A DNA stretch of 64,000 bases, taken from NCBI GenBank assembly GCA_964491395.1, contig CAZBGI010000006.1, forward strand, positions 1 to 64,000. The letters are read 5' to 3'. Position numbers and translations under genes: made by a program. The first letter of the stretch is position 1, and each line of letters opens with the position of its first letter. The notes below the pieces were generated by a model. It saw only the letters and a list, made by a program, of their open reading frames with translations, ran no database searches and was not told where the DNA came from. Of the stretch, positions 49,915 through 60,400 are shown one piece after another. Source of the stretch: SKVR01 sp964491395 (GTDB lineage: Bacteria > Bacteroidota > Bacteroidia > Bacteroidales > UBA7960).

Positions 49915-49946
49915 CACCGGGTTTGCTTCTTACCTGCTCATACTTG

Positions 49947-49975
49947 CCCGATGGCTTATTGTTATCGGGTTTTTT
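49947..49975 (+). terminator. Terminator of the peroxidase gene
   Basis: CCCGAT (49947-49952), 11-nt loop, ATCGGG (49964-49969), then TTTTTT. Located 33 nt after the stop. Confidence 0.8.
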
Positions 49976-50021
49976 GTGCTTTTTTCCGTTTTACAGGGAA
50001 AAGAAAACACCTCAAATGGAT

Positions 50022-50029
50022 TACTTTTG
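50022..50029 (+). promoter_or_regulatory. Probable -7 box of the SNF2 gene
   Basis: TACTTTTG, a full TAnnTTTG match, 37 nt before the ATG; -33 not clear. Confidence 0.4.
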
Positions 50030-50066
50030 CAGGTTGTCAGACAATGAGCGCTGACAATTTCTGGTT

Positions 50067-53000
50067 ATGATACACAAAGAACAAAACTTTTCTGACATGG
50101 AGCTGGTGTTTACCCTTACCATTCATCCGGTACTGGGGCATTTAATTGAGTCTTATGCAGTGGGGCGAACCCCCAGAAATCAGTTTGAGTATGGGTTTAA
50201 AAAGGTCGTAAAGAATACCTGTTTTGATTATTTTCAGGAGCTACCCCAGGAGTATGGGGAGGTGCTGGAAATGCTGAACAAAATCAGCGATGAACAACTT
50301 CATAAACGATTCAACCCTTCAAGTGTCAAGGTTAGCAAATTCTTTGAGTCATTGAAACCGGAATATATTGATGCACATATTCGACCTTTTATCGATAAAA
50401 CGCTTTATCAGGTGGCGGGGTATATGGTTGAGAATGATATACCGCTCTATTACAAAGGAGAAGTGATGGAACGGATCAAAGAAACTCCGGTTGCCATTAG
50501 CAAAGAATTGGCACAAACCTGTTTTCATTTTGAGAAACTAACCAATAAAACTCTCTATAAACTGGAAGTTATTTATCAGCAGAAAGAGATCAACCTGTTT
50601 CAAAAAAAAGCTGTATTGATAACCCAAAAACCTTGTCTGCTAATGTTGGGAAGGAATTTGTTACGATTTGATGCAGAATGGGATGGAAAAAAATTACAAC
50701 CTTTTTTTACGAAAGAGTTTATTGAAGTGCCCAAAAGCTCTGAAAAGCAATTTTACCAGAAGTTTGTCCAAAAAAGCATCATGCATTATCCCTTCAAGGT
50801 GAAAGGTTTTGAAGTCCGGGAAATCCTGCATAAACCCGTTCCCCTTCTCAGAATGGAAGAATACTGGCGTGGAGGAGTAGTGCTGGGATTGTACTTTAAT
50901 TATGCCAATAACACACTATTCCGGCAGGATGATCCCCAGAAAAACAAGATTTGTCTTCACATGAAGGAAGACTATTTTTGTTTTGAGAAAATTACAAGAG
51001 ATGCTGATTATGAGAATGAAATTTCAGCCTACCTCAAATCCCTGCATCTGAAGAAAATTGATGGTCCCTTGTTTGTCTTGCCTGATAACTCCGGTGTGAG
51101 CGGTGAAAAAAATGCTTTACCTGATGCAGAACAACAACTTATTTCCATCATCGAATGGTTTAACATATACCACAAGGAATTGAATGATAAGGGTATACAA
51201 TGCGAAAGACAAATTTTCAACAAGAGCTTTCATAGCGGCACATACGTAATATCGCTTGAAACCCGCGAGAAAAATGATTGGTTTGATTTATGCGGGACAG
51301 TGAAATTTGGCAATATTGAAGTTCCGTTTACTTCCCTGGCCCATCATATCCTCCATGAAATTCGTGAGTATGAATTGCCGGATGGAACCATTGCCCTGAT
51401 ACCTGAAGAATGGATGAGCAAATACAAAGATATTTTCTGGTTTGGGCAAAAGAAGGGAGATAATTTAAAAGTAAAAAAGCATCATTACACAGTGCTGGCT
51501 TCCGTGGATTCAGGTATTAAGCTGCCCGTGAATGAAGAAGGAATCCTAACAGGGGAATATACGGTACCCCATGAAGTGAATGCTGTTTTGCGTGGTTATC
51601 AGAAGCAGGGATACGACTGGATGATGTTTCTGAAAAACAATAGATTGGGGGGGTGTCTGGCCGATGATATGGGGCTTGGTAAAACACTTCAGGCCCTGTC
51701 GGTACTGGCCCATACACATTTGGTGGAAAAGGACGGTGCCAATGTGCCTGACGAACCTGTGCCGGACGGGACAATGAAAACCGGTTCAGGTCAGCTGGAT
51801 TTGTTTGCTGCTCAGCAGACTGCCAGGGGCGATGAAAGTCTGTCCGGTTCACGTGCTTCACTTGTTATTATGCCTTTGTCGCTGGTTCATAACTGGCTTC
51901 AGGAAGCTCAGCGGTTTGTGCCTCAACTAAAGGTTATGCAACACACCGGGGTAAACAGAACATCCATGGTTTCGGCTTTCAACAACTACGATGTAATTCT
52001 GACAACCTACGGCACGGTAAGAAATGACATTGGTATGCTTGAAAAATACACCTTCCGTTATGTTATTCTTGATGAAAGCCAGATAATTAAAAATGCTTCG
52101 TCCCGGATTTTTTCGGCCATAAAAAAGTTGCAGGCAGATCACAGGCTGGTGCTTACCGGTACACCGGTTGAAAATTCGCTTACCGACTTGTGGTCTCAGT
52201 TCTCATTTATGAATCCGGGGATGCTGGGAAGTTTGAATTTCTTTAAAAAGGAATTTGTTGTACCCATAGAAAAGAAAGGTGACGAGGTGGTTAGTAAAAA
52301 ACTGCAGAAACTGATTCAACCTTTTATCCTGCGACGCACCAAGGGGCATGTGGCCAAAGAGTTGCCTCCCCTGACAGAGATTGTTCACTATTGTGAGATG
52401 ACCCCTGAGCAGGAAACCTATTATGAATCCAAAAAATCGGAGATACGCAATGCCATACTGGAAAGTCTTGAGATGAAAGGAGAAGACAAATCCAGGTTTA
52501 TGATACTGAGCGGGTTGACTAAACTCAGGCTTATAGCCAATCATCCTTATATTGTTGACAATGAATATGAACATGATTCGGGCAAATTCATTGAAATAAT
52601 GCGAAACATTGATAAGCTGCTGGACGAAAATCACAAGGTGCTTATATTTTCACAATTCGTGAAGCATCTTAATTTGTTTGCCCATGAATTTGAAGAACAA
52701 AATACTCCTTTTGGCTTTCTCACAGGAAAGCTGGATGAAAAGCTACGAAAGCAGGTTGTGGGATCTTTCCAAAACGAAGAGCTGAGAAGATTGTTTCTTA
52801 TTTCATTGAGAGCTGGTGGCCTTGGGCTGAACCTTACAGAAGCAGATTATGTTTTTATGCTTGACCCCTGGTGGAATCCTGCCATCGAAAAACAGGCCAT
52901 CAACAGGGCGCATCGCATCGGACAACACAAAAATGTGATTGTTTACAAGTTTATTACACGCAATACGGTTGAGGAAAAAATTCTTCGTTTACAGCAACGA

Positions 53001-53084
53001 AAATCCTATCTGGCAGAAATCTTTATCAATGACAATAACCCGCTAAAATCACTGAGTTTTGGGGAATTGCAGGAACTGATATAA
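50067..53084 (+). CDS. SNF2-family DNA-dependent ATPase/helicase
   Basis: 1005 residues. The N-terminal half (about 1-500) is a bacterial SNF2-associated region of unknown role. The two RecA-like domains follow: Walker A DDMGLGKTL (about 531-539), DESQ in place of DEAQ (near 670), LTGTPVENSL, then C-terminal LRAGGLGLNL and NRAHRIGQ (about 914-950). This is a Swi2/Snf2 translocase of the Rad54/HepA-like bacterial branch that remodels protein-DNA contacts or helps transcription recycling. A low-complexity insertion (about 560-595) lies between motifs I and Ia. It is a single gene with a terminator after it; no restriction or defence partners are nearby. Confidence 0.92.
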   Translation: MIHKEQNFSDMELVFTLTIHPVLGHLIESYAVGRTPRNQFEYGFKKVVKNTCFDYFQELPQEYGEVLEMLNKISDEQLHKRFNPSSVKVSKFFESLKPEYIDAHIRPFIDKTLYQVAGYMVENDIPLYYKGEVMERIKETPVAISKELAQTCFHFEKLTNKTLYKLEVIYQQKEINLFQKKAVLITQKPCLLMLGRNLLRFDAEWDGKKLQPFFTKEFIEVPKSSEKQFYQKFVQKSIMHYPFKVKGFEVREILHKPVPLLRMEEYWRGGVVLGLYFNYANNTLFRQDDPQKNKICLHMKEDYFCFEKITRDADYENEISAYLKSLHLKKIDGPLFVLPDNSGVSGEKNALPDAEQQLISIIEWFNIYHKELNDKGIQCERQIFNKSFHSGTYVISLETREKNDWFDLCGTVKFGNIEVPFTSLAHHILHEIREYELPDGTIALIPEEWMSKYKDIFWFGQKKGDNLKVKKHHYTVLASVDSGIKLPVNEEGILTGEYTVPHEVNAVLRGYQKQGYDWMMFLKNNRLGGCLADDMGLGKTLQALSVLAHTHLVEKDGANVPDEPVPDGTMKTGSGQLDLFAAQQTARGDESLSGSRASLVIMPLSLVHNWLQEAQRFVPQLKVMQHTGVNRTSMVSAFNNYDVILTTYGTVRNDIGMLEKYTFRYVILDESQIIKNASSRIFSAIKKLQADHRLVLTGTPVENSLTDLWSQFSFMNPGMLGSLNFFKKEFVVPIEKKGDEVVSKKLQKLIQPFILRRTKGHVAKELPPLTEIVHYCEMTPEQETYYESKKSEIRNAILESLEMKGEDKSRFMILSGLTKLRLIANHPYIVDNEYEHDSGKFIEIMRNIDKLLDENHKVLIFSQFVKHLNLFAHEFEEQNTPFGFLTGKLDEKLRKQVVGSFQNEELRRLFLISLRAGGLGLNLTEADYVFMLDPWWNPAIEKQAINRAHRIGQHKNVIVYKFITRNTVEEKILRLQQRKSYLAEIFINDNNPLKSLSFGELQELI

Positions 53085-53121
53085 ATTCAGATTTCCGATT
53101 GTTTACCGTGTATGACAATAA

Positions 53122-53156
53122 AAAAAGGCTTTTCCCTCATGGTGGAAAGCCTTTTT
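53122..53156. terminator. Bidirectional terminator between SNF2 and gyrB
   Basis: AAAAAGGCTTT (53122-53132) pairs with AAAGCCTTTTT (53146-53156), with extra pairing inside; A/T runs on both sides serve the two convergent genes. Confidence 0.88.
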
Positions 53157-53178
53157 CATGTTTCTAGGTCAACAGATT

Positions 53179-55146
53179 TTATGCATCAATGTTGGCATAT
53201 TTGGCATTCTTTTCAATAAACTCTCTTCTTGGAGGAACTTCATCGCCCATAAGCATTGAGAAAGTACGGTTGGCTTCCGCAGCATTGACAATATCCACCT
53301 GCCGGAGTTTTCTATACTCAGGGTTCATGGTAGTATCCCACAGCTGTTCTGCATTCATCTCACCCAAACCTTTGTAACGCTGGAAGTGCATACCACTGTC
53401 TTTTCCGCCTTTGGACATTTCGGCCATAATGGCTTTTCTTTCCTCATCAGTCCAGGCGTAAACTTGTTCTTTCCCTTTCTTAACAAGGTAAAGAGGGGGA
53501 GTGGCAATGTACACAAGTCCTTTTTCTATAAGCTCTCTCATATAACGGAAGAAAAAAGTAAGAATCAGGGTGGCAATGTGGCTTCCGTCCACATCGGCAT
53601 CGGTCATGATGATGACTTTATGGTAGCGCAGTTTTTCAATGTTCAGGGCTTTGGAGTCTTCGGCAGTACCTATCGTAACCCCCAGGGCCGTAAACATGGT
53701 TTTTATTTCTTCATTTTCAAATATTTTGTGGGGCATGGCTTTTTCCACGTTCAGGATTTTACCCCGTAAGGGCAAAATTGCCTGAAACTTCCTGTCGCGA
53801 CCCTGCTTGGCCGTACCTCCCGCGGAGTCACCCTCCACCAGGAATATTTCTGCCATTTCGGGATTGCGTTCTGAGCAGTCGGCCAGTTTTCCGGGTAATC
53901 CGGTAGAACTGAGCACATTTTTCCGTTGAACCAGTTCGCGGGCTTTGCGGGCAGCATGGCGGGCTGTAGCAGCCAATATTACTTTATTTACAATGGTTTT
54001 AGCCTCCTTGGGGTTCTCATCCAGGTAGTAAGTGAGCATCTCGCTTACGGCCTGATCCACAACACCCGATACTTCTGAATTTCCCAGTTTGGTTTTGGTC
54101 TGACCCTCAAACTGGGGTTCTGCAACCTTAACCGAGATAACGGCTGTTAGCCCTTCGCGAAAGTCATCGCCGCTGATATCAAATTTAAGCTTGGAAAGCA
54201 TGCCCGACCGCTCGGCATACGCCTTCAGTGTGCGCGTAAGCGCCCTGCGAAATCCTGCAAGGTGGGTACCGCCTTCTATGGTATTAATGTTATTGACATA
54301 CGAATGCAGGTTTTCTGCAAAAGAAGAGTTGTACTGCATGGCCACTTCAACAGGAGTGCCTGATTTTTCACCATCCATGTAGATAGGTCGCTCAATGAGC
54401 TTCTCCCTGGTATCATCGAGATACTGTACAAACTCTTTGAGTCCTTCGCTGGAATAATACTCTTCGTGCAAAGGTTGACCTTCTTCATCAAGTTGTCGTT
54501 TGTCGGTGATGGTAAGTTTTACCCCCTTGTTAAGAAATGCAAGCTCTCTGAGCCTGTTGGAAAGGATTTCATAACTATATTCATTAACAATAAAAATACT
54601 GTCATCGGGAAGGAATTTTACTTCTGTTCCCGTTTTGTCTGATACACCTATTTCTTTTACAGGATACATAGGGACTCCTTTGCTATATTCCTGCTTGTAT
54701 ATTTTTCCGTCGCGATAAACTGTAACCTCGGTATGCTTAGACAAGGCGTTTACACAACTTACCCCTACACCATGCAAACCACCGGAAACCTTATAGCTGT
54801 CCTTGTCGAATTTACCTCCGGCATGCAAAACTGTCATTACAACTTCAAGCGCACTACGACCTTCTTTTTCGTGGATATCTACCGGTATACCACGGCCATT
54901 GTCAAGGGTTGTAACCGAATTATCTTCGTTAATAATAACGTCAATTCGATCGCAATGGCCTGCCATTGACTCATCAATGGAATTGTCAACTACTTCATAT
55001 ACAAGATGGTGAAGCCCCTTCATGCCAATGTCACCAATATACATGGCAGGACGTTTCCTTACTGCCTCCAGCCCCTCCAGTACCTGAATACTGGTGGCAT
55101 CATAATTCATTACTTTTACCGTGTTTTCCTTATTATCTTCGCTCAT
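53179..55146 (-). CDS. gyrB: DNA gyrase subunit B
   Basis: 655 residues, normal for Bacteroidota GyrB. GHKL ATPase (about 20-230) with EVVDNSIDE, DNGRGIP and GGLHGVGVS; transducer; and TOPRIM with EGDSAGGTAKQGRDR (about 435-449) and DADVDGSHI. QRYKGLGEM in the tail is the shared type IIA signature. With GyrA it introduces negative supercoils using ATP. The short form and GyrB-like PLRGKILNVEKA favour GyrB over ParE. A TATCTTTG box (55179-55172) lies about 26 nt before the ATG. Monocistronic. Confidence 0.95.
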   Translation of the reverse strand: MSEDNKENTVKVMNYDATSIQVLEGLEAVRKRPAMYIGDIGMKGLHHLVYEVVDNSIDESMAGHCDRIDVIINEDNSVTTLDNGRGIPVDIHEKEGRSALEVVMTVLHAGGKFDKDSYKVSGGLHGVGVSCVNALSKHTEVTVYRDGKIYKQEYSKGVPMYPVKEIGVSDKTGTEVKFLPDDSIFIVNEYSYEILSNRLRELAFLNKGVKLTITDKRQLDEEGQPLHEEYYSSEGLKEFVQYLDDTREKLIERPIYMDGEKSGTPVEVAMQYNSSFAENLHSYVNNINTIEGGTHLAGFRRALTRTLKAYAERSGMLSKLKFDISGDDFREGLTAVISVKVAEPQFEGQTKTKLGNSEVSGVVDQAVSEMLTYYLDENPKEAKTIVNKVILAATARHAARKARELVQRKNVLSSTGLPGKLADCSERNPEMAEIFLVEGDSAGGTAKQGRDRKFQAILPLRGKILNVEKAMPHKIFENEEIKTMFTALGVTIGTAEDSKALNIEKLRYHKVIIMTDADVDGSHIATLILTFFFRYMRELIEKGLVYIATPPLYLVKKGKEQVYAWTDEERKAIMAEMSKGGKDSGMHFQRYKGLGEMNAEQLWDTTMNPEYRKLRQVDIVNAAEANRTFSMLMGDEVPPRREFIEKNAKYANIDA

Positions 55147-55171
55147 ATTTTTATAGATTCTGAATAACCCA

Positions 55172-55179
55172 CAAAGATA
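55172..55179 (-). promoter_or_regulatory. Probable -7 box of gyrB
   Basis: TATCTTTG on the minus strand, 26 nt before the gyrB ATG and just downstream of the previous gene's terminator. Confidence 0.5.
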
Positions 55180-55205
55180 ACCTTTTTTAGCGGTTTTTTA
55201 TAGCC

Positions 55206-55251
55206 AAAAACCATCAAAATCATCCCTTTTGGGTTTATTTTGATGGTTTTT
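55206..55251 (-). terminator. Terminator of the TPR/outer-membrane barrel unit
   Basis: Perfect 15-bp stem: AAAAACCATCAAAAT (55206-55220) with its complement at 55237-55251; the 16-nt loop itself contains CCC-TTTT-GGG. On the minus strand the stem ends in TTTTT, directly upstream of the gyrB promoter. Confidence 0.8.
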
Positions 55252-55390
55252 AATTTGCTGGAAATCAAATATTTATAAGGTAATTAACGGATTGTTGAAA
55301 ACTTCATGCAAAAAGGATGATATATCCGTCAGAAATGTAGTAAAAAGCTTGTTAAAATTACTTAGTGGATTATACGCATGGGCGTATACA

Positions 55391-57106
55391 TTAAAAGGCA
55401 TAACTGGCTCCTCCCAGAACGTTAAACTGGTGGGAGGGATAGTTGTACCATCTTTCCAGTGGCTGGTTCTGAACGTTATTAAGTTTGAGGAATACAGACA
55501 GAATTTTTGTGTAGCGGTATTCGATACCAAAGCTAACATCTACATGAAATCCGTGAATCTTTGCCCTTTCGGGTTCCAACGGATTGTCCTCGTTGAATAC
55601 TCTGGCATATACCGAATTTCTTGCATACGTGTCAGAAGTGAGTATGATTTTATCCTGGATATTGTATTTGAGGTTTAGACTGAGTTTCATGGTGGGTTCA
55701 TGCCATGGCTCCAGCTCATTATCCAGGGTGTACTGGTAGTAATCAGATGCAAAGCGCACACTCAAACGTTCACCCACGTTAGAAAATACTTCCGTACGGA
55801 AGTTAAACAGGCGGATGTCGTCATAAATTACCTCAAAACGGTTCTGCAGGGGGTCGGAAAAATCCGTCACGAAAAACGGATAATTGCTGATACTGCTATT
55901 GCGGATCGAAATATTGTACGAAGCAAAAGAACTAATGGAACCTTTAATACCACCACGCAACTGCGACTTCTTGTTCATGAATGCATAGGGTACGGAGGTA
56001 TGCATAAAGGGATTTTTCTGGCTGAAATCTCTCATGTTGTGCTTGCTGAGTTCACCTGTGAGTGAGGCATAGGCAAACAGAACATTGTTGATAAGATTGA
56101 CTTCTGCCCCTGCCAGGGGATAAAACCTCATGTGGCTTACCGTATCGGCCTGTATGCTGGCATTGATTCCCACGTAAAACTTAAAGTCTTTAAACTTAGA
56201 AGAAAGGGTGGGAGCAATTTTGAACACGGCAGTGTTGGCTGTATCAAGAAGTGTAGTATTGTTGTAATAATCGATGCCCAAATCCAGGTGAAATGTTTGC
56301 CTTTCCGCAAAACCCATGGGATCTTCACTGAGTCTTTTCTGCAGGCTGGAACTAAACCCAAGCCTGTGCTCTGAAGCATCATAGCTGTCGCTGAGAAAAT
56401 GATAGGCCAGATCGAAACTGTGCTGAAGTTTGGTGCTGTCTAAGTAATTGCTTCTGAAAGATATACCGGGTGAAACAAAATTGAATCGTTGTCTGTAGTC
56501 TTCTTTGTCCAGCGATTCTATGAAATCCTGATCGGGGAATTCTTCAGGTTTAAAACCATAAAAATGGACCATATCCCTTTGGTAATCCAGGTGGGCATGC
56601 AAAGTATGGTTGCGAAAGAATCTTTTCCCAAATAGATGGATTGCATTATTACTGTAGCCGCTATGTGCATAGTCGTCAATTCCTCCGCCTGAAGACAAGT
56701 GCCTGAGCCTGACGCCATAGTGGTATTCATTGGAGCGCAGTGTATTGTAAAATGCTTCCAGGTAGGGAGTAGCATAATTTCCCAACCCTGCCTTTACAAA
56801 TCCTTTGTATAGTTTTGCAAGTGGTTCTCCACGCATGCGGGCCGCGCTAAGGGGTTCCATATCAAACCTGACAGGAATCTGAACAGGGTTGATCTGATAG
56901 TCAAATTCAATATTTACCTGCAGGGTATCTTCAATGCTGGGATTAAAATTTATTTTGAATGCATCTGAAATAGTGGGTTCATAAGGTGCAATTACCTGTA
57001 CCTCGTCAAAATCAAGTTCCTGTGCATGGGTATGACGGGGTGAAAGCCCCATAACTATACAGAACAAGAGCAAGATGAATGTAAATCTGAAAAATAACGT
57101 TTGCAT
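55391..57106 (-). CDS. Outer-membrane beta-barrel protein (plug-less, TonB-receptor-like)
   Basis: 571 residues with signal peptide (ending HAQE, about residue 30). After a conserved periplasmic lead with VIAPYEPTISDAFKINFNPS comes a long run of amphipathic beta strands ending in the C-terminal Phe expected for BAM recognition (GGASYAF). It looks like the barrel of a TonB-dependent receptor without a plug domain. It follows the 1000-residue TPR gene by 48 nt, a pairing seen widely in Bacteroidota. An ATG 30 nt further upstream is also possible. Function unknown. Confidence 0.75.
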   Translation of the reverse strand: MQTLFFRFTFILLLFCIVMGLSPRHTHAQELDFDEVQVIAPYEPTISDAFKINFNPSIEDTLQVNIEFDYQINPVQIPVRFDMEPLSAARMRGEPLAKLYKGFVKAGLGNYATPYLEAFYNTLRSNEYHYGVRLRHLSSGGGIDDYAHSGYSNNAIHLFGKRFFRNHTLHAHLDYQRDMVHFYGFKPEEFPDQDFIESLDKEDYRQRFNFVSPGISFRSNYLDSTKLQHSFDLAYHFLSDSYDASEHRLGFSSSLQKRLSEDPMGFAERQTFHLDLGIDYYNNTTLLDTANTAVFKIAPTLSSKFKDFKFYVGINASIQADTVSHMRFYPLAGAEVNLINNVLFAYASLTGELSKHNMRDFSQKNPFMHTSVPYAFMNKKSQLRGGIKGSISSFASYNISIRNSSISNYPFFVTDFSDPLQNRFEVIYDDIRLFNFRTEVFSNVGERLSVRFASDYYQYTLDNELEPWHEPTMKLSLNLKYNIQDKIILTSDTYARNSVYARVFNEDNPLEPERAKIHGFHVDVSFGIEYRYTKILSVFLKLNNVQNQPLERWYNYPSHQFNVLGGASYAF

Positions 57107-57154
57107 GGGTATGTATAATTTCCTTGTTAGTGTCATGGATGAAAAGATTTCGGA

Positions 57155-60100
57155 TTAGGGTTCCCTTTCCTGGCTAAAATCAATTTCCAGGGTGTCGGGC
57201 GAGCCTTCCTGCATGCGCTCTTCTTCTTCTCTGTCAATATCGGCCAGTTTTTGTTGAGCAAGTGAACGCAATTCCTCTCCATCGTAATTATCGATTATAC
57301 TTTGCAAAGTATGACGTGCCTGGAAAATATTATCCTGAACCATGTAATTGTCGGCCAGGAGAATAAAGATTTTAGCCAGCCAATAGTCGTAAGAGGCCAA
57401 AGCATCAATGTAATCAAATATTATTTTTTCACATTCCTCATAATTTCCTTCTTTGAAGGCAATGAGGGCGATATAATATTTTGCTTCTGCTGCCATCTTA
57501 TTTTCTGCAATCTGGTTGGTTTGGGTAAAATATTCTTCAGCCTTTACCAGATCGTTAAGTTCAAAAGCTGCGTTTGCAATCAGCAGGTTGGCTTCTTGCT
57601 TTTTTTCCCTTGCAATTTTGTCGTTTTCCAGCACAGTTTGCGCAGCTTCTATAGTCTTGTTATGCCTTTCCAATTTGGCAAGCGAACGCATCTGACCGAT
57701 TTGTGCCTCCTGGATATTGCTGGGAAACTCAGCAATTTCCTCCAGCAAAATATAGTTGTCGAGGGCATCCTGGAACTGGTTGAGCCTGAAGTTAATCTGG
57801 GCGGCTCTCAGGGCCGCATTTTCCGAGAATTTGGATTTGGGTTTTTCCAACACAAACTGGTAAGAAACCAGTGCAGGCTGAAACTCATCGAGTTTGAATT
57901 CACATTCAGCCTTATAGAAGTGAGCATTCAGGGAAAAAATACCCTGGGGAAATCTTTCCAGGTAGTTTTTCAGGCTTTGGGTGGCATTGGTGCAATCTCC
58001 CTGCATATATCTGTTTTCAGCAGCAATGTAAGTGAGGGAATCCTGCTGCGCTTCAGATACATCGGCAAAACCCAGTCCATCAGAAAAAGCAATAAATTCA
58101 TCTACGCGGTCCATGGCAACATAAATGTTCCTCATGCTGGTGAGAGCTTCCTGCGATTCCGGCGAGCCGGGATATTGTTCTATAACCTTCCTGAATGCTG
58201 TCAATGCTTTTTCATCCTCATTTTGATTGTAATGGATTAAACCGGTTTTCAGCATCGCGCTCTTGACATAACTCGAATTAGGATGGCGGGATATTATCTC
58301 GTCGTAATATCGCAATGCCGATGCGTTGTTGTCACGGATTACATAGGTATTGCCAAGTTCATACCGGGCATTGTCAGCATAATTGGTGTTGGGATAATCG
58401 CGGAGCAACTCCTGCAACGTATTAATTTTGGCCTCGAAGCGACCTGTTACTCCAAGGGCTACAGATTTCTGAAATATAGCGTAATCAACATCGCTGCTTT
58501 CGAGGGCAATGGAACGGTCGTAAAAATCGATGGCCGCATTATAATCCTGGGTGATAAAGTAAGAATCACCGATTCTTAAATAAGCATCATTGCGCAAGGT
58601 TTTGTCTATGTTGCCTTCCTGGATAAATTTCCTGAAGGCGGTTATGGCCGGAGGATAGTTTTTCTGTTTGAAATGAGCATATCCCAGGGTATAGTTAGCC
58701 TTGTTGTATTCAGGCAAACTAAAAGCTCCCTGCAGCAATTGAAACTTTTGCAGGTTTTCTATGGCTTTATCATATTGTTCAAGCCTGAAATAAGCCTCTC
58801 CCTCCCAAAACACAGCCTGTGAACGAATGGTAAGGTTTTCAGGATAGCTGAGTGACTTCCTGAAATGTTCGATAGCACCCGTGAAATCGCCGTTGTTAAA
58901 AAGTTCTATCCCTCTGTAGTAGGCGATGCGTTGATAGGCAGAGCGTAATACCGGGGTGTTGAGGTTGATAGCTTCCATACTTGTGAGGGCATCCTTGTAA
59001 TTGCGCGTGGTAAGGTACAAATCGATCAGGTGGCGGTAGGCTTCCTCAATACGAGGAGATTCAGGATAGTTTTCTACATAGCGCTGAAATGATAGTATTG
59101 CTTCATTGTAGGGATTCATGGATAACTCGAAGGAAAGCTTGGCATAGTTAAACAATGAGTTCTGGCTTATTTCCGGAATGAACTCCATGCGGTGAGCAGA
59201 TAAAAAAGCATTTCTGGCAGAACGTCGTTGATCGGTTTTCAGATAAGCATCTGCCAGGTGATAAAGGGCATTTTGCCCCAGACTGTCTTCGGTAGTGGTT
59301 ACTTTTTCAAAATTGCCCACTGATTTGTCATATTGCCCGGCCATGTAATAAGCATAAGCCAGCTGGTAATGGTCCTGACGGCTGATTCGCTGCCGGGTTT
59401 CCCGGTGGTATTCTTCCAGGTACGGAATGGCTTCCTCGTATGATCTTTGGTTGTAATAAGCTTCTCCAATCATCCTGGATATTTCAGCGGCCCTTTTGGT
59501 ACTTGCCTCTTCGAGCAAGGGAGGGGCAAAGGCCAGCAAATCATCATATTTTTCCTGTAAAAAGTAAATATGAGTAATGTAATAGGGTACGATGGGACCA
59601 AAATTTTCATCTTCCTTCAATCGCTGAAAATACTTAAGGGCTGTTTCGTAATTGCCTTCACTGTAGGAAATGTGCCCGTAGTAATAATTAGCCGGAGAAT
59701 AATAAACTGATTCTGGATTCCGGATATCGAAGAAATATTGTTTGGCCTGATCGTATTCTTCGTTTATAAAGTGGCTGTAGCCGGTTTTGAATTGCAGCTC
59801 CACCTTCTGTTCAGCATCCAGGTCGTACGAATCAACGCGGTTGTACCATAGCAGTGCTTCGTCATATTCTCTTTTACGATATTTCAGGTTGCCCATCTGG
59901 AAGCTTGCCGTACTTTGCAGGGAGTGTGTAGGGTAGTTGACAATGAAAGCCGTAAGGAGTTTTTCTGCATCGGGATTGAACAGTTCTACCGCGCAGATGG
60001 CAGTATAATATTCAGCGTTGATTTTTATGGTAGACTCCTTATCCGGTATGCGTTCTGCTGTTTTTGCAAACAAATCGCGGGCAGCCCCGTATTTTTTCTT

Positions 60101-60229
60101 GTTAAAAAGCTCCAGGGCCAGGTTGTAATCTGCTATGGGATTCTCATACGCTGATGTTTGCTGAGCAAACAATGCAACAGGCAGGAAGAGTAGGAGAAAC
60201 CCAAGGGTTTTGAAAATATTTCTATTCAT
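57155..60229 (-). CDS. Large exported TPR protein
   Basis: 1024 residues with a signal peptide (about 1-23, LFAQ) and TPR-like helical repeats along nearly the whole length, many with Y-x2-G-x3-Y patterns (YNQRSYEEAIPYLEEY, FKQKNYPPAITAFRKF). It probably forms a long periplasmic solenoid scaffold. It is co-transcribed with the outer-membrane barrel 48 nt downstream, so the two likely form a complex. It resembles SprE/PorW-like and YbgF-like TPR proteins in general build, but I cannot assign it to either. The ATG at 60229 is preferred; a longer reading adds 17 residues ahead of the signal peptide. Confidence 0.82.
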   Translation of the reverse strand: MNRNIFKTLGFLLLFLPVALFAQQTSAYENPIADYNLALELFNKKKYGAARDLFAKTAERIPDKESTIKINAEYYTAICAVELFNPDAEKLLTAFIVNYPTHSLQSTASFQMGNLKYRKREYDEALLWYNRVDSYDLDAEQKVELQFKTGYSHFINEEYDQAKQYFFDIRNPESVYYSPANYYYGHISYSEGNYETALKYFQRLKEDENFGPIVPYYITHIYFLQEKYDDLLAFAPPLLEEASTKRAAEISRMIGEAYYNQRSYEEAIPYLEEYHRETRQRISRQDHYQLAYAYYMAGQYDKSVGNFEKVTTTEDSLGQNALYHLADAYLKTDQRRSARNAFLSAHRMEFIPEISQNSLFNYAKLSFELSMNPYNEAILSFQRYVENYPESPRIEEAYRHLIDLYLTTRNYKDALTSMEAINLNTPVLRSAYQRIAYYRGIELFNNGDFTGAIEHFRKSLSYPENLTIRSQAVFWEGEAYFRLEQYDKAIENLQKFQLLQGAFSLPEYNKANYTLGYAHFKQKNYPPAITAFRKFIQEGNIDKTLRNDAYLRIGDSYFITQDYNAAIDFYDRSIALESSDVDYAIFQKSVALGVTGRFEAKINTLQELLRDYPNTNYADNARYELGNTYVIRDNNASALRYYDEIISRHPNSSYVKSAMLKTGLIHYNQNEDEKALTAFRKVIEQYPGSPESQEALTSMRNIYVAMDRVDEFIAFSDGLGFADVSEAQQDSLTYIAAENRYMQGDCTNATQSLKNYLERFPQGIFSLNAHFYKAECEFKLDEFQPALVSYQFVLEKPKSKFSENAALRAAQINFRLNQFQDALDNYILLEEIAEFPSNIQEAQIGQMRSLAKLERHNKTIEAAQTVLENDKIAREKKQEANLLIANAAFELNDLVKAEEYFTQTNQIAENKMAAEAKYYIALIAFKEGNYEECEKIIFDYIDALASYDYWLAKIFILLADNYMVQDNIFQARHTLQSIIDNYDGEELRSLAQQKLADIDREEEERMQEGSPDTLEIDFSQEREP

Positions 60230-60400
60230 AGAATTTTTATATTTTGCTGCGAATTTACAAATAAAAACAAGATGCTGCATGGGTTGCTTATCAACATTTA
60301 CAGCTACTTATCAACAATCCCGGGGTGTAAAAACAAGGGGTGTGTTATACAGGGGAAAAACGTAGTTCTGGCGATATTATTTGGTGAAGAAATAAAAAAA

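Noticed and set aside
50067..53084. SNF2 helicase as part of a defence system (DISARM or BREX-like)
   Set aside because: No methylase, nuclease or other defence gene adjoins it; it is flanked by terminators, a peroxidase gene and gyrB.
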